Shown: one piece after another, positions 52,983-60,893 of the stretch
Position numbering within the stretch: the first letter of the stretch is position 1
Layout of the letters: the number at the start of each line of letters is the position of its first letter
Translations under genes and position numbers: made by a program
The notes under the pieces: generated by a model
Database searches by the model: none
What the model was told of the DNA's origin: nothing
The model's input: only the letters and a program-made list of their open reading frames with translations
NCBI GenBank assembly: GCA_040830725.1
Contig: JBFOMG010000010.1
Coordinates: 1-64,000 of the forward strand
Reading direction: 5' to 3'
Length of the DNA: 64,000 bases
From: JAWKWH01 sp040830725
GTDB lineage: Bacteria > Pseudomonadota > Alphaproteobacteria > Rhizobiales > Rhizobiaceae

Positions 52983-54263
52983 CTACCGTCCGGTGCGTTC
53001 GGCCCTGCGGTCCTGCCAGCCGTAATACCCCATGAACGCCGGGAGAAACCACGGTTTGCCATTGTAGAACGGGATCGACGGTGGCGGGGCAGTTTCAAAG
53101 CAGGTGGAGGCTGCCTCCATTCCCAGTGCTTTCGCCGCCGCTTTGGCGCCCAGCCAGCGCGCCCACACGACACCCGACCCGCAATAGCCACAGGCATAGA
53201 TAATTCCGTCCCTTTGAAACAGGCCCGGCAATTCATCACGGCTGAAAGCGACATTGCCTTTCCAGCTATATTCATAGCCGTAGGGTTCAAGTTCGGGAAA
53301 AATCTCCAGCAAACCGGCAAAAACATGCGCTGCATTTTCCGCGGGGCTGGCCGGAAGCGCTTTTTCGCGCGACCCGAGCAGAATCCGTTTGCCGTCGGGT
53401 GTCGGGCGATAATAGCGGAACAATTTGCGCGTTTCGCCCATCGCCCTCCGTTTTGGCAGTAATTTGTCCATCAAGTCCGCAGGTATCTCTCCGGTGACGA
53501 CAATCCGGCTGACAACAGGAACAAGCCGGCGGCGCAACCACTTGTCTGCTGCACTGCCATATCCGTTTGTCGCCACAATCAGCTGTCCGGCCCGGATAGT
53601 CCGCCCGCCGGCACTGATCTCAAACACACCGCGATTGTTGAGGTAATCCGTCACCGGCAAGCGACCGAAAATGGTGGCACCCGCCGCTCTTGCCACCCGC
53701 AACATTCCGGCATGAAATTTGCCCGGGTGCAGCATGGCCAAGTCATCACGGACCAGGCCGCCAGCATAGATATCCGTACCGATCTCACCATGAAGCTGAC
53801 CACGATCAATCGTGAATACTTCGACACCCAGGTACTCAGCCAGCAATGCCGCTTCCCGCTTCTGAAGTTCCAGCTGGGCGGTGTTGATTGCGCCGGTAAA
53901 GCGGCCATTGGCCTGATAGTCGCAGTCGATATTCTCGTCGCGAACGAAAGCCGCAAGATCGGCCCGCGCTTCATGCCCCTCGCGGAACATGGCCATTGCG
54001 TTCTCCTTGCCGAGCAAATTTGTCGCCGCTGTCAGCGAATATCTCAGATTGCCCGACGCGATGCCGCCATTGCGGGAGGAAGCACCCTTGCCGGGGAGCA
54101 GTGAATCGAAAACCTGGACTGATTTGCCGGCTCTTGCGAGATTTATGGCCGCCGAAAGGCCGGTATAGCCTGCTCCGACGATGACCGCATCGCATTCGGC
54201 CTGCGGTGCACCGTCATCTTTCTCGTCGAGAGGCGCGTCAAGCCACCAATACGGGGTTTCCAT
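52983..54263 (-). CDS. FAD-dependent amine/amino-acid oxidase (DAO family, PuuB-like)
   Basis: A 426-residue flavoprotein. METPYWWLDAPLDEKDDG is the common opening of gamma-glutamylputrescine oxidase-like enzymes. The FAD loop is VIVGAGYTGLSAAINLARAG. KGASSRNGGIASGNLRYSL, GGLVRDDLAMLHPGKFHAGM and LIVATNGYGSA follow. The C-terminus has ACGYCGSGVVWARWLGAKAA. It probably oxidises the secondary or primary amine of an amino acid or polyamine derivative in the cytosol. The length matches the family. Homospermidine synthase elsewhere in the window gives only a loose functional link. Confidence 0.92.
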   Translation of the reverse strand: METPYWWLDAPLDEKDDGAPQAECDAVIVGAGYTGLSAAINLARAGKSVQVFDSLLPGKGASSRNGGIASGNLRYSLTAATNLLGKENAMAMFREGHEARADLAAFVRDENIDCDYQANGRFTGAINTAQLELQKREAALLAEYLGVEVFTIDRGQLHGEIGTDIYAGGLVRDDLAMLHPGKFHAGMLRVARAAGATIFGRLPVTDYLNNRGVFEISAGGRTIRAGQLIVATNGYGSAADKWLRRRLVPVVSRIVVTGEIPADLMDKLLPKRRAMGETRKLFRYYRPTPDGKRILLGSREKALPASPAENAAHVFAGLLEIFPELEPYGYEYSWKGNVAFSRDELPGLFQRDGIIYACGYCGSGVVWARWLGAKAAAKALGMEAASTCFETAPPPSIPFYNGKPWFLPAFMGYYGWQDRRAERTGR

Positions 54264-54351
54264 GAAAATTGCGGTTCCAGCAGGTCAGTATCACTGCCGC
54301 TGAATTACCAAAATGTCGTGAACGCGAAAAGCGGCATCAGCGAGCCGGAGC

Positions 54352-54383
54352 AAATAAAGAGCCCCGCAAGATCACTTGCGGGG
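54352..54383 (-). terminator. Terminator of the Omp25-like gene
   Basis: CCCCGCAAG and CTTGCGGGG (54362-54370 and 54375-54383) form a perfect nine-pair stem with loop ATCA. Reading the minus strand, CTCTTTATTTG follows. It lies 30 bases after the outer-membrane protein stop codon. Confidence 0.85.
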
Positions 54384-54412
54384 ACGCACTCTGCTGGAGG
54401 TGTTCAATTGTG

Positions 54413-55000
54413 TCACAACTTGAAGCCGACCCTGAGCGTCACCGTATCAACGGTAGCGTCGATGAGCGTTCCGTCAAAGGAATCGAAGCTGTGATGATCG
54501 TATTGAATGCCGGCTGTGATGTTCTCGGTGAACATGTGCTCAACCGCCAAGCCTAAGTTGTAACCCCAATCATCCAGGCCGATATTGGTCGTTGCGTAGG
54601 TCGCGCCTGCATGGGCAGTGAACAGCCATTTCTGGTGCGCGATGCCAACTCGAACGCGAGCCGTTGTCGCGTCCTCAACCCAGATCGGGAAGCCGTCAAA
54701 CTGGATGTCCATAAACTGGTAGGCAACTTCAGCGCCGACAACCATCTGGTTCCACTGATACAGGTAACCGGCATGGGCGCCTACAATCCAGTCATCACCG
54801 CGCGCAACCAGTGGCGGCACAAATGAGCGGTCAACATCACGCAGCCAGCCGTACCCGCCTGTGACACCGGCATATACACCCGCCCAGCCATATTCCTGCG
54901 ACATATCATCGTCCAGCCGGTCGATCTCAATATCGTCGGCTGCGAAGGTTGGGCTTGCCAGCATTACGGCTGATGCCAGGATAACAATTGCAGTTCGCAT
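54413..55000 (-). CDS. Omp25/Omp31-like outer-membrane beta-barrel protein
   Basis: A 195-residue protein with a signal peptide (residues 1-20, ending PTFA before ADDIEIDRLDDDM). An eight-strand barrel follows: YGWAGVYAGVTGGYGW, DDWIVGAHAGYLYQWNQMVV, GAEVAYQF, RVRVGIAHQKWLFTAHAGAT, DWGYNLGLAVEHMFTENITA and the C-terminal strand TVDTVTLRVGFKL. The design agrees with the Omp25/Omp31 porin-like family of Rhizobiales, which link the outer membrane to the cell. It has its own terminator and a long AT-rich leader, suggesting a strongly expressed single gene. Confidence 0.9.
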   Translation of the reverse strand: MRTAIVILASAVMLASPTFAADDIEIDRLDDDMSQEYGWAGVYAGVTGGYGWLRDVDRSFVPPLVARGDDWIVGAHAGYLYQWNQMVVGAEVAYQFMDIQFDGFPIWVEDATTARVRVGIAHQKWLFTAHAGATYATTNIGLDDWGYNLGLAVEHMFTENITAGIQYDHHSFDSFDGTLIDATVDTVTLRVGFKL

Positions 55001-55199
55001 GTTCAGGATTATAATTCAGCACAATTTGTTTTATGTAAATATGCGGAATTGGTTTCCGGTGCAATATGCACATATGGTTTTCATTGCGATAACAACAATA
55101 GTTTTGGAAGCGATGCATTAACCATGATCTTTTCCCTGCGCGGAAGGCAGCCGTGGCTGGCCATTCCCTGAATGCAGGCTGGGGCTGGACCGGACGATC

Positions 55200-55302
55200 T
55201 TGCGCCCGGTCTCGTGGTGCTCGCACCACGTCGCCGAAAGCGCCTGGCCAGCGCACAGATTACCGGCGGTTAAACGATTCGGTATTCAGTGGAAACGCTC
55301 TA
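55200..55302. repeat. Partial copy (right third) of the 311-bp repeat element
   Basis: From TTGCGCCCGGTCTCGTGGTG onward the sequence matches the right end of copy 1 (6007-6109) base for base in length, with only scattered differences. It includes the CGTGGTGC-TC-GCACCACG hairpin and an end AAACGCTCTA. The left two thirds are missing. The terminal CTA at 55300-55302 is, on the minus strand, the TAG stop codon of the neighbouring 244-residue gene. Confidence 0.85.
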
Positions 55303-56034
55303 GAATGATCTGTCGATCTTGCTCATTGCTATCGCGGTGTTGAGGGCGAGATGGAGCGACTGATCGACCGGTATGGCCTCGCGATAAACGCTGATTGCTT
55401 CACCCGACGCATGCGCCGCGGCCAGCGGAGCAAGATCAATGCCGCCTGGGGTATTTCGGAAAAACCTGGCCACCTGCTCCCAATACATCATCAGAAGTGA
55501 TTCAGGCGGTACGTCGGATTTGCAATCCGCCCAGGATTGCTGGTTCGTACCCGCGGCAGACAGATGTCCCTGCAGAAGGGCGTTCATGTCGGGCACCTGC
55601 AGCAAACCGCAACGCAAAGCGAATCCCACGACAATTCCCGCAAAACTGGGCTTGTCCATGCCCAGTAGAAGACAGTTGACCTGTTCCGAGGCGATTACCG
55701 ATGTGGTCCTGTTGATTGATATCCGGCGGAAATCATCATCCGTTTCTCCGCGGCTCGCCTTCAGTGCGACGGATATCCGGGCTGAGTAGCCGGCAATTGC
55801 CGCCAGCGCGACTATATGTGTGGCCGGATGGATGCCATTCGGTCCGCCTTCAAGTGAAGATCCGATGAACTGAAAAATCGATGTTCCAAGCGCTTGCTCG
55901 GTGCCCGGATGGCCAAACTCATCTTCCGGGTCAATGGGTTCAACGCGCGGTTCTGCGTTGTACATATCTGCAGGGGGCGAGCGCCCATCCAACATCCATT
56001 CCGGTTTCACTTTTGCAGCAGAGCTGTTCATCAT
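55300..56034 (-). CDS. Hypothetical protein of 244 residues
   Basis: No family was recognised. The protein is soluble-looking with a polar, proline-containing N-terminus (residues 1-50), a mixed centre (THIVALAAIAGYSARISVAL, MDKPSFAGIVVGFALRCGLL) that could be one or two membrane or amphipathic helices, and a helical end (VDQSLHLALNTAIAMSKIDR). ATG 56034 (or 56031) follows AAGGAAAG. Its stop codon TAG is formed by the end of a truncated repeat element, so the natural C-terminus may have been altered. The short intergenic gap to the divergently transcribed hybrid kinase might hint at shared control. Confidence 0.75.
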   Translation of the reverse strand: MMNSSAAKVKPEWMLDGRSPPADMYNAEPRVEPIDPEDEFGHPGTEQALGTSIFQFIGSSLEGGPNGIHPATHIVALAAIAGYSARISVALKASRGETDDDFRRISINRTTSVIASEQVNCLLLGMDKPSFAGIVVGFALRCGLLQVPDMNALLQGHLSAAGTNQQSWADCKSDVPPESLLMMYWEQVARFFRNTPGGIDLAPLAAAHASGEAISVYREAIPVDQSLHLALNTAIAMSKIDRSF

Positions 56035-56228
56035 CCCAACTTTCCTTCACGGCCATTCTCGCAGACGAAGTTCGATTTTCGATTAAATCGATCATTCGAA
56101 TTCTGGTCCGGTCATTAAGAAAATTCGAATGTTCGGACAAACCTCAGGGCATCAACTCTGTCGGCAGAAATTTACGAGTTCTAAAACAGTATTTTGGATA
56201 ATGCCCCCCGAAACGGCAGGGGAAAGAG

Positions 56229-58151
56229 ATGATGTCACCAATTCAGAAGATCGATGCGCTGATCAACTGGTTCATGCCAGATACCTATAAAGGTGATCTG
56301 CACCGCGAGAAACGCGTGCGGATGTTCCTGATCAGTCATTTGTTCGGACCGTTACTTGGTCATCCGATCACCGTTTTCCTCTATCTGAACGATCCGGCAC
56401 CATGGCCACATGTGCACATTCTTGGCGCGTCAATCACTGCGTTCTGGTTGTTCCCGATTGCGTTGAAAATGTTTGGCCGCCAATACAAGCTGCTGGCATT
56501 CGGCTCGGTGATGAACTTGATATTCGCCATTCTGTGGGGCTCCTACAATTATGGCGGTGTCAGCTCTCCGTTCCTTGTCTGGTTTATTGTCGCACCGCTT
56601 CTGGCCTTCTTCTATCTCGGATCAAGCCTTCAGGCCCGCATTGTCATCTTTTCGCAGATCGCGGTCGGACTCGGCGCGTTTACGGCGGTTTATTTGGCCG
56701 ACGGCACATTCCCTGTCCACATACCGGTCAATGAAATGGTCGGAGTCGGCATTATCTCGATATTCTGCGCTGCATCTTATGTGTTCCTGATGGCGAGTTA
56801 CTACTCGAGCGTCGTCGACTCGCAATCTGAACTGCTCAAAGAGATTGAGCGTCACGAAGTAACAACAAGCAAGATGATGGCGGCAAAGGAAGACGCCGAA
56901 CGCGCCAATGGCGCCAAATCCGAGTTCCTCGCCAAGATGAGCCACGAACTGCGCACTCCTTTGAATGCGGTCCTCGGCTACAGTGAAATCCTGCTGGAGG
57001 ATGCGGAAATCGATGGCCGCGGCAGCGAAATTGCCGATTTGCAGAAGATCAGCGCTGCCGGCAAGCATCTGCTGGCGATGGTCAATGACATCCTCGACAT
57101 TTCCAAGATCGAAGCCGGCAAGATGGAGCTCAATCTGGAGGACGTCGATTTTGACCGCCTGTTGGACGAAGTCGAATCGACCGCCCGCCCGCTCGCGGCC
57201 AAAAACACCAACGAATTTATTTACAAGCGCGAGGAAAGCATTGGCACATTCCAGGCCGACGCGACAAAACTGCGCCAGGCTGTGTTCAATCTGCTCAGCA
57301 ACTCCGCCAAGTTCACTCAGAATGGAAAGATCACGCTGGAGGCCAAGCGGGAAGACCGCGATGGCGAACAGTGGATTTCCATATCGATCACCGATACTGG
57401 CGTTGGCATCAGCCAGGATCAGCAGGACAGCCTGTTCTCAAACTTCTCGCAGGCCAATCCCGCGATTGCGGCCAAGTTCGGCGGAACCGGCCTCGGCCTT
57501 TCACTGAGCCAGAATCTCTGCCATCTCATGGGCGGTGAGATCTCCGTTGAGAGCGAGCTGGGTCATGGCGCCTGCTTCACCATCGCATTGCCTGCGCGAA
57601 CGGCAGTAGAGGCAGTCGTGGACAGCGCGTCAGAAGAAACCGAAGACACTGAATATGGCGACCTGCTGAAGGACGCAGTTGAAGATTCGAAAGATCGCGC
57701 CAAGGCGTTCAGTGGCCTGTCTCAGAGCGCTCCGGACGGTGAGAAGCGCGAGCGGGTACTTGTCGTTGACGACGACACGGCATTTCTGGAACTGGCGGAG
57801 CGCTTGCTGGTCAAGGAGGGCTTCAGCCCGATTTCGACCGATGAGCCACAAATGGTGCTGCAGATTGCCCGTACCGTCAAACCGACAGCCATTCTGCTTG
57901 ATGTCCTGATGCCCGGTCTGAACGGATGGGACGTGCTGGACACGCTGAAATCCGATCCGGCAACCGCATCAATTCCGGTCATCATACTCAGCGTTATGGA
58001 TGAACCGCAGCTTGCCGAAAGCCACGGCGCGGTCGGATGCGTTGCCAAGCCGCTTGACGGCGAGAACATGAAATCGGTCATTCGCCTGATCGAAGGGGCA
58101 GGATCAGCCGGAAATTCGGCTGCTGCTTCTGCAAAAACTGCCAATTCCTGA
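56229..58151 (+). CDS. Hybrid sensor histidine kinase with six membrane helices and C-terminal receiver domain
   Basis: A 640-residue inner-membrane kinase. Six helices lie at about residues 33-53, 61-82, 86-105, 113-132, 136-156 and 168-192, with short loops and no large periplasmic domain, as in CqsS/LqsS-type sensors of hydrophobic signals. After a short coil comes the kinase core: H239 in KMSHELRTPLNAV, an N-box around LRQAVFNLLSNSAKF, DTGVGISQDQ and GTGLGLSLSQNL. A receiver domain (about residues 505-625) has LVVDDDTAFL and phosphate acceptor D558 in LLDVLMPGLNGWD. It is followed 47 bases later by a single-domain receiver gene. The ligand is unknown. Confidence 0.92.
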   Translation: MMSPIQKIDALINWFMPDTYKGDLHREKRVRMFLISHLFGPLLGHPITVFLYLNDPAPWPHVHILGASITAFWLFPIALKMFGRQYKLLAFGSVMNLIFAILWGSYNYGGVSSPFLVWFIVAPLLAFFYLGSSLQARIVIFSQIAVGLGAFTAVYLADGTFPVHIPVNEMVGVGIISIFCAASYVFLMASYYSSVVDSQSELLKEIERHEVTTSKMMAAKEDAERANGAKSEFLAKMSHELRTPLNAVLGYSEILLEDAEIDGRGSEIADLQKISAAGKHLLAMVNDILDISKIEAGKMELNLEDVDFDRLLDEVESTARPLAAKNTNEFIYKREESIGTFQADATKLRQAVFNLLSNSAKFTQNGKITLEAKREDRDGEQWISISITDTGVGISQDQQDSLFSNFSQANPAIAAKFGGTGLGLSLSQNLCHLMGGEISVESELGHGACFTIALPARTAVEAVVDSASEETEDTEYGDLLKDAVEDSKDRAKAFSGLSQSAPDGEKRERVLVVDDDTAFLELAERLLVKEGFSPISTDEPQMVLQIARTVKPTAILLDVLMPGLNGWDVLDTLKSDPATASIPVIILSVMDEPQLAESHGAVGCVAKPLDGENMKSVIRLIEGAGSAGNSAAASAKTANS

Positions 58152-58198
58152 CAGGCGAGTGTGAAGTAATTTGGAAAACTGAGACGAGGATCGGTCAG

Positions 58199-58597
58199 AT
58201 GACAGTCGTCCTGATAGTTGAAGACAACCCCATCAATCGAGATGTGCTCGGCCGGCGCCTTGAGCGCCGCGGGTTTATCGTCCGGTTTGCCGAAGACGGA
58301 CCATCCGGCATCGAGGCGGCAAGCGAGATCATGCCCGATATCATCCTCATGGACATTGGCCTGGGAGAGATGGACGGATGGGAAGCGACACGCCGCATCA
58401 AGGCGGATCCGCAAACCACAAACATTCCGATTGTCGCATTGACGGCCAGCGCCTTTGAATCGGACCGCATCAAGAGCCTGGAAGCAGGCTGTTGCGAATT
58501 CGACACCAAGCCGGTTGATCTGAAAAGACTTCTCGACAAGATGCAGGCGAGCCTGGTGTCGGCGCGTGCAAACGCTGAGATCGCCCAAACAGCTTGA
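58199..58597 (+). CDS. Single-domain response regulator (DivK-like)
   Basis: A 132-residue receiver protein: acidic pair in LIVEDNPINRDVL, acceptor D52 in IILMDIGLGEMDGWEATRRI, T83 in VALTAS and K105 in FDTKPVDLKRLLDKM. There is no output domain. It lies 47 bases after the hybrid kinase on the same strand, so it is a probable downstream phospho-acceptor in the same operon. DivK-like proteins bind kinases and adaptor proteins in cell-cycle or c-di-GMP signalling. About 20 residues follow the receiver, without recognisable motif. Confidence 0.92.
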   Translation: MTVVLIVEDNPINRDVLGRRLERRGFIVRFAEDGPSGIEAASEIMPDIILMDIGLGEMDGWEATRRIKADPQTTNIPIVALTASAFESDRIKSLEAGCCEFDTKPVDLKRLLDKMQASLVSARANAEIAQTA

Positions 58598-58807
58598 GTT
58601 CCCGCGCTTCTTCAGTTCCAACTGTTTGCAGTTTTAACCGCCAAGCTCGGTCACGTCTGACCACCTAGCGGCTTCAATCGGGACCACAGTCCTTGCAACC
58701 ATCACAAAACTGGTGCGCAATGCGAAGCTTCTGCGCAATCGCCGGCGATTGTCATCAGTTCAGCAGTTGGTATCGGATAAACTTGTCTCGTGAGGGAGGT
58801 TCAGGCG

Positions 58808-59212
58808 TTACGCCACCATCCGAACTTCGTCGGAAATAAGCATTTCGCGCAGTTTCTTGAAATCAAGCGGCTTTTGCATCACGCACGGAACAGACAATCC
58901 AAGTGCAATGGCCGTGCTCCTCGCTGATTCGAGCACCTGCTCTTCCTGCCCGCTGACGACCAGCACGCGACCCTTGTATTCAGCCTCTGCGAGGAGCTTG
59001 AACAGTTCCAGGGCGTCAATGTTCGGCATGCATATGTCCACAGCCATCACATCCGGATTGAGCGCTTTGGCCAGATTGACGACGCCGCGCGAATCCGAGG
59101 TCGCAAACGCCTCGTATCCGCACCGCTCGGCTACCCTGACGACAAGTTCGGCAGAAGCAGCGTCATCGTCGACTGCCAGCAATCTCAGATTATTCCCCGG
59201 GTTAAGCCCCAT
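58808..59212 (-). CDS. Single-domain response regulator coupled to the alpha-oxoamine synthase
   Basis: A 134-residue receiver protein: LLAVDDDAASAELVVRVAER, acceptor D59 in VMAVDICMPNIDALELFKLL, VLVVSGQEEQ with serine at the switch threonine position, and K in CVMQKPLDFKKLREML. There is no output domain. It starts nine bases after the stop of the alpha-oxoamine synthase gene, and its AGGAG ribosome binding site overlaps that stop codon (TAGGAGCAGGTCATG), so the two are translationally coupled. It is convergent with the DivK-like gene of the hybrid-kinase unit. Confidence 0.9.
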   Translation of the reverse strand: MGLNPGNNLRLLAVDDDAASAELVVRVAERCGYEAFATSDSRGVVNLAKALNPDVMAVDICMPNIDALELFKLLAEAEYKGRVLVVSGQEEQVLESARSTAIALGLSVPCVMQKPLDFKKLREMLISDEVRMVA

Positions 59213-59221
59213 GACCTGCTC

Positions 59222-60613
59222 CTAGGCTGCATTGGAACGAGCTACGATTTCGTCCGCTACTTCGCCTTGTGCTTTCTGTTCACTTTCTTTGTACGCCCGG
59301 AATTCGACTTCCGCATTCTGCATAGACTGACGCATCAGGGTTACGAAATCATCAATGTCGGCCTTTGTATGGTCCGACATCACCTGAACCCTGAAGCGTG
59401 CGCCGCCCTGAGGCACCGCCGGGTACTCGACCAGATTGGCAATACCACCCATGGAGCCGAGTTCGCGCGACGCGATGCGGGCCAGTCCTTCTGCGCCAAC
59501 CCTGACCGGTACGATCGGTGAAGGGTCTCCGAGGGTCTCAAGCCCATTCGCGCCCATGCTGGCCCTCATGTAGAGAATGTTGTTCATCAGCTGCTCGCGG
59601 CGGTCTTTGCCTTCCGGCGAACGGACAATGTTCAACGCGGCCAAAACGGTCGCCGCTTGTACCGGCGAAAGAGCATTGGAGAAAGTCTGGGTAGCGCTGA
59701 AATATTTCAGATATTCAGCGACCGACCGCTCCTTGATCGCAATAAAACCGCCATTGGAAGCAAATGTCTTGGAGAAGCTGCCGATGATGACGTCGGTCTT
59801 GTCGATCATGTTCTGCAGGCCCATATGGCCGAGACCTTGCTCGCCGATGCAGCCGAAATCATGCGCGCAGTCGACAAGCAACATCGCATTGTACTCGTCG
59901 CACACTGAGCGCAACGCACCGATGTCCGGTGTGTCCGAATGCATCGAAAACAGACTTTCAGTGACAACCAGAATACCGTTTTCGGTATCTTTGTCGCGAA
60001 TGCGCTTCAGGCGGCGAGCCAGGCCCTCCGAGTTCAGGTGGCCATGGAAATGAATATTCTGCGTCGCGGCACGGGCTCCTTCCTGCAGGCAGGAATGCGC
60101 CAGCACATCGAGGACCACGTGATCGCCAGGGCGGACAATACCCTGAATCGCCGCAAAACCGGCTGACCAGCCGGTGGGATACAGCACGACTTCACGTCCG
60201 TGGATAAATTCGGAAATTGACTTTTCAAGCATCAGCGAGTGACGCGTATTGCCAAGCAGCGCAGCCGATCCTGCGCTGTGGACGCCATATTCCTTGACAG
60301 CTTCAATAGCCGCTTCCTTGACATCCGGATGCGAAGACAGGCTGAGGTAGTCCTGCGACGCAAAGTTCACTCCCTCGATCTGTAGTCCACCATCAGTCAA
60401 AACTGCACAATGCGTTTTTGGCGCGATGGATGAGGACTTGGCGTAGGGCCACAAATCATATTGGCGGCGCAGATCCTGCCAATCGAAAAATCCGGATACA
60501 CGACCCAGAAGATCGGTTCCCGAAGGTGCCCGGTAGTCGCGAAGACTGCCGGTGAGCGCATTTCTGGGAATCGAAAGATCGCAATCAGCGTTACCGTTTT
60601 TAATGTTGGACAT
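59222..60613 (-). CDS. Alpha-oxoamine synthase family PLP enzyme (CqsA/LqsA- or serine palmitoyltransferase-like)
   Basis: A 463-residue PLP enzyme that would join an acyl-CoA to an amino acid with loss of CO2, as do CqsA, LqsA, KBL, BioF and serine palmitoyltransferase. ATG 60613 (MSNIKNGNADCDL) follows AGGAG. An N-terminal extension of about 60 residues precedes the fold. Motifs: NFASQDYLSLSSHPDVKEAA, GSAALLGNTRHSLMLEKSIS, VLYPTGWSAGFAAI, HFHGHLN (cofactor histidine region), D248 and H251 in LLVDCAHDFG, and K282 in GSFSKTFASNGGF (Schiff base). The tail beyond about residue 425 is charged. Coupled to a receiver gene and near a CqsS-like kinase, it is a candidate signal synthase. No ceramide or acyl-carrier genes lie nearby to support a sphingolipid role. 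Confidence 0.88.
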   Translation of the reverse strand: MSNIKNGNADCDLSIPRNALTGSLRDYRAPSGTDLLGRVSGFFDWQDLRRQYDLWPYAKSSSIAPKTHCAVLTDGGLQIEGVNFASQDYLSLSSHPDVKEAAIEAVKEYGVHSAGSAALLGNTRHSLMLEKSISEFIHGREVVLYPTGWSAGFAAIQGIVRPGDHVVLDVLAHSCLQEGARAATQNIHFHGHLNSEGLARRLKRIRDKDTENGILVVTESLFSMHSDTPDIGALRSVCDEYNAMLLVDCAHDFGCIGEQGLGHMGLQNMIDKTDVIIGSFSKTFASNGGFIAIKERSVAEYLKYFSATQTFSNALSPVQAATVLAALNIVRSPEGKDRREQLMNNILYMRASMGANGLETLGDPSPIVPVRVGAEGLARIASRELGSMGGIANLVEYPAVPQGGARFRVQVMSDHTKADIDDFVTLMRQSMQNAEVEFRAYKESEQKAQGEVADEIVARSNAA

Positions 60614-60893
60614 GCCCGCTCCTGTTTTTCGCCTATTATTTGGCTTTGGAGAGAACACTACGGCTGTCGATTGAATTTCCGCTTAATCAGAATGGTTTAA
60701 AATATATTATGAATTTCTAACCCGCGGTGAGCACCATTCGATGGAACCCCTTGCCACGCACCTGAACTCAAAGGACATTGGTATACTCTAAATTAATCAT
60801 ACGTTTGAAAACAAAACTTCGCAGCCAGAAGCTTATGCAACCTTAACTCGTTTCTCCCATGATCAGCCGGCATAAAAAACCGGGGTTCAGGGA

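Noticed and set aside
59222..60613. 5-aminolevulinate synthase (HemA) or BioF
   Set aside because: The PLP segment GSFSKTFASNGGF, the DCAHD motif and the long extensions do not fit these housekeeping enzymes well, and no haem or biotin genes adjoin it. A serine palmitoyltransferase-like enzyme remains possible.
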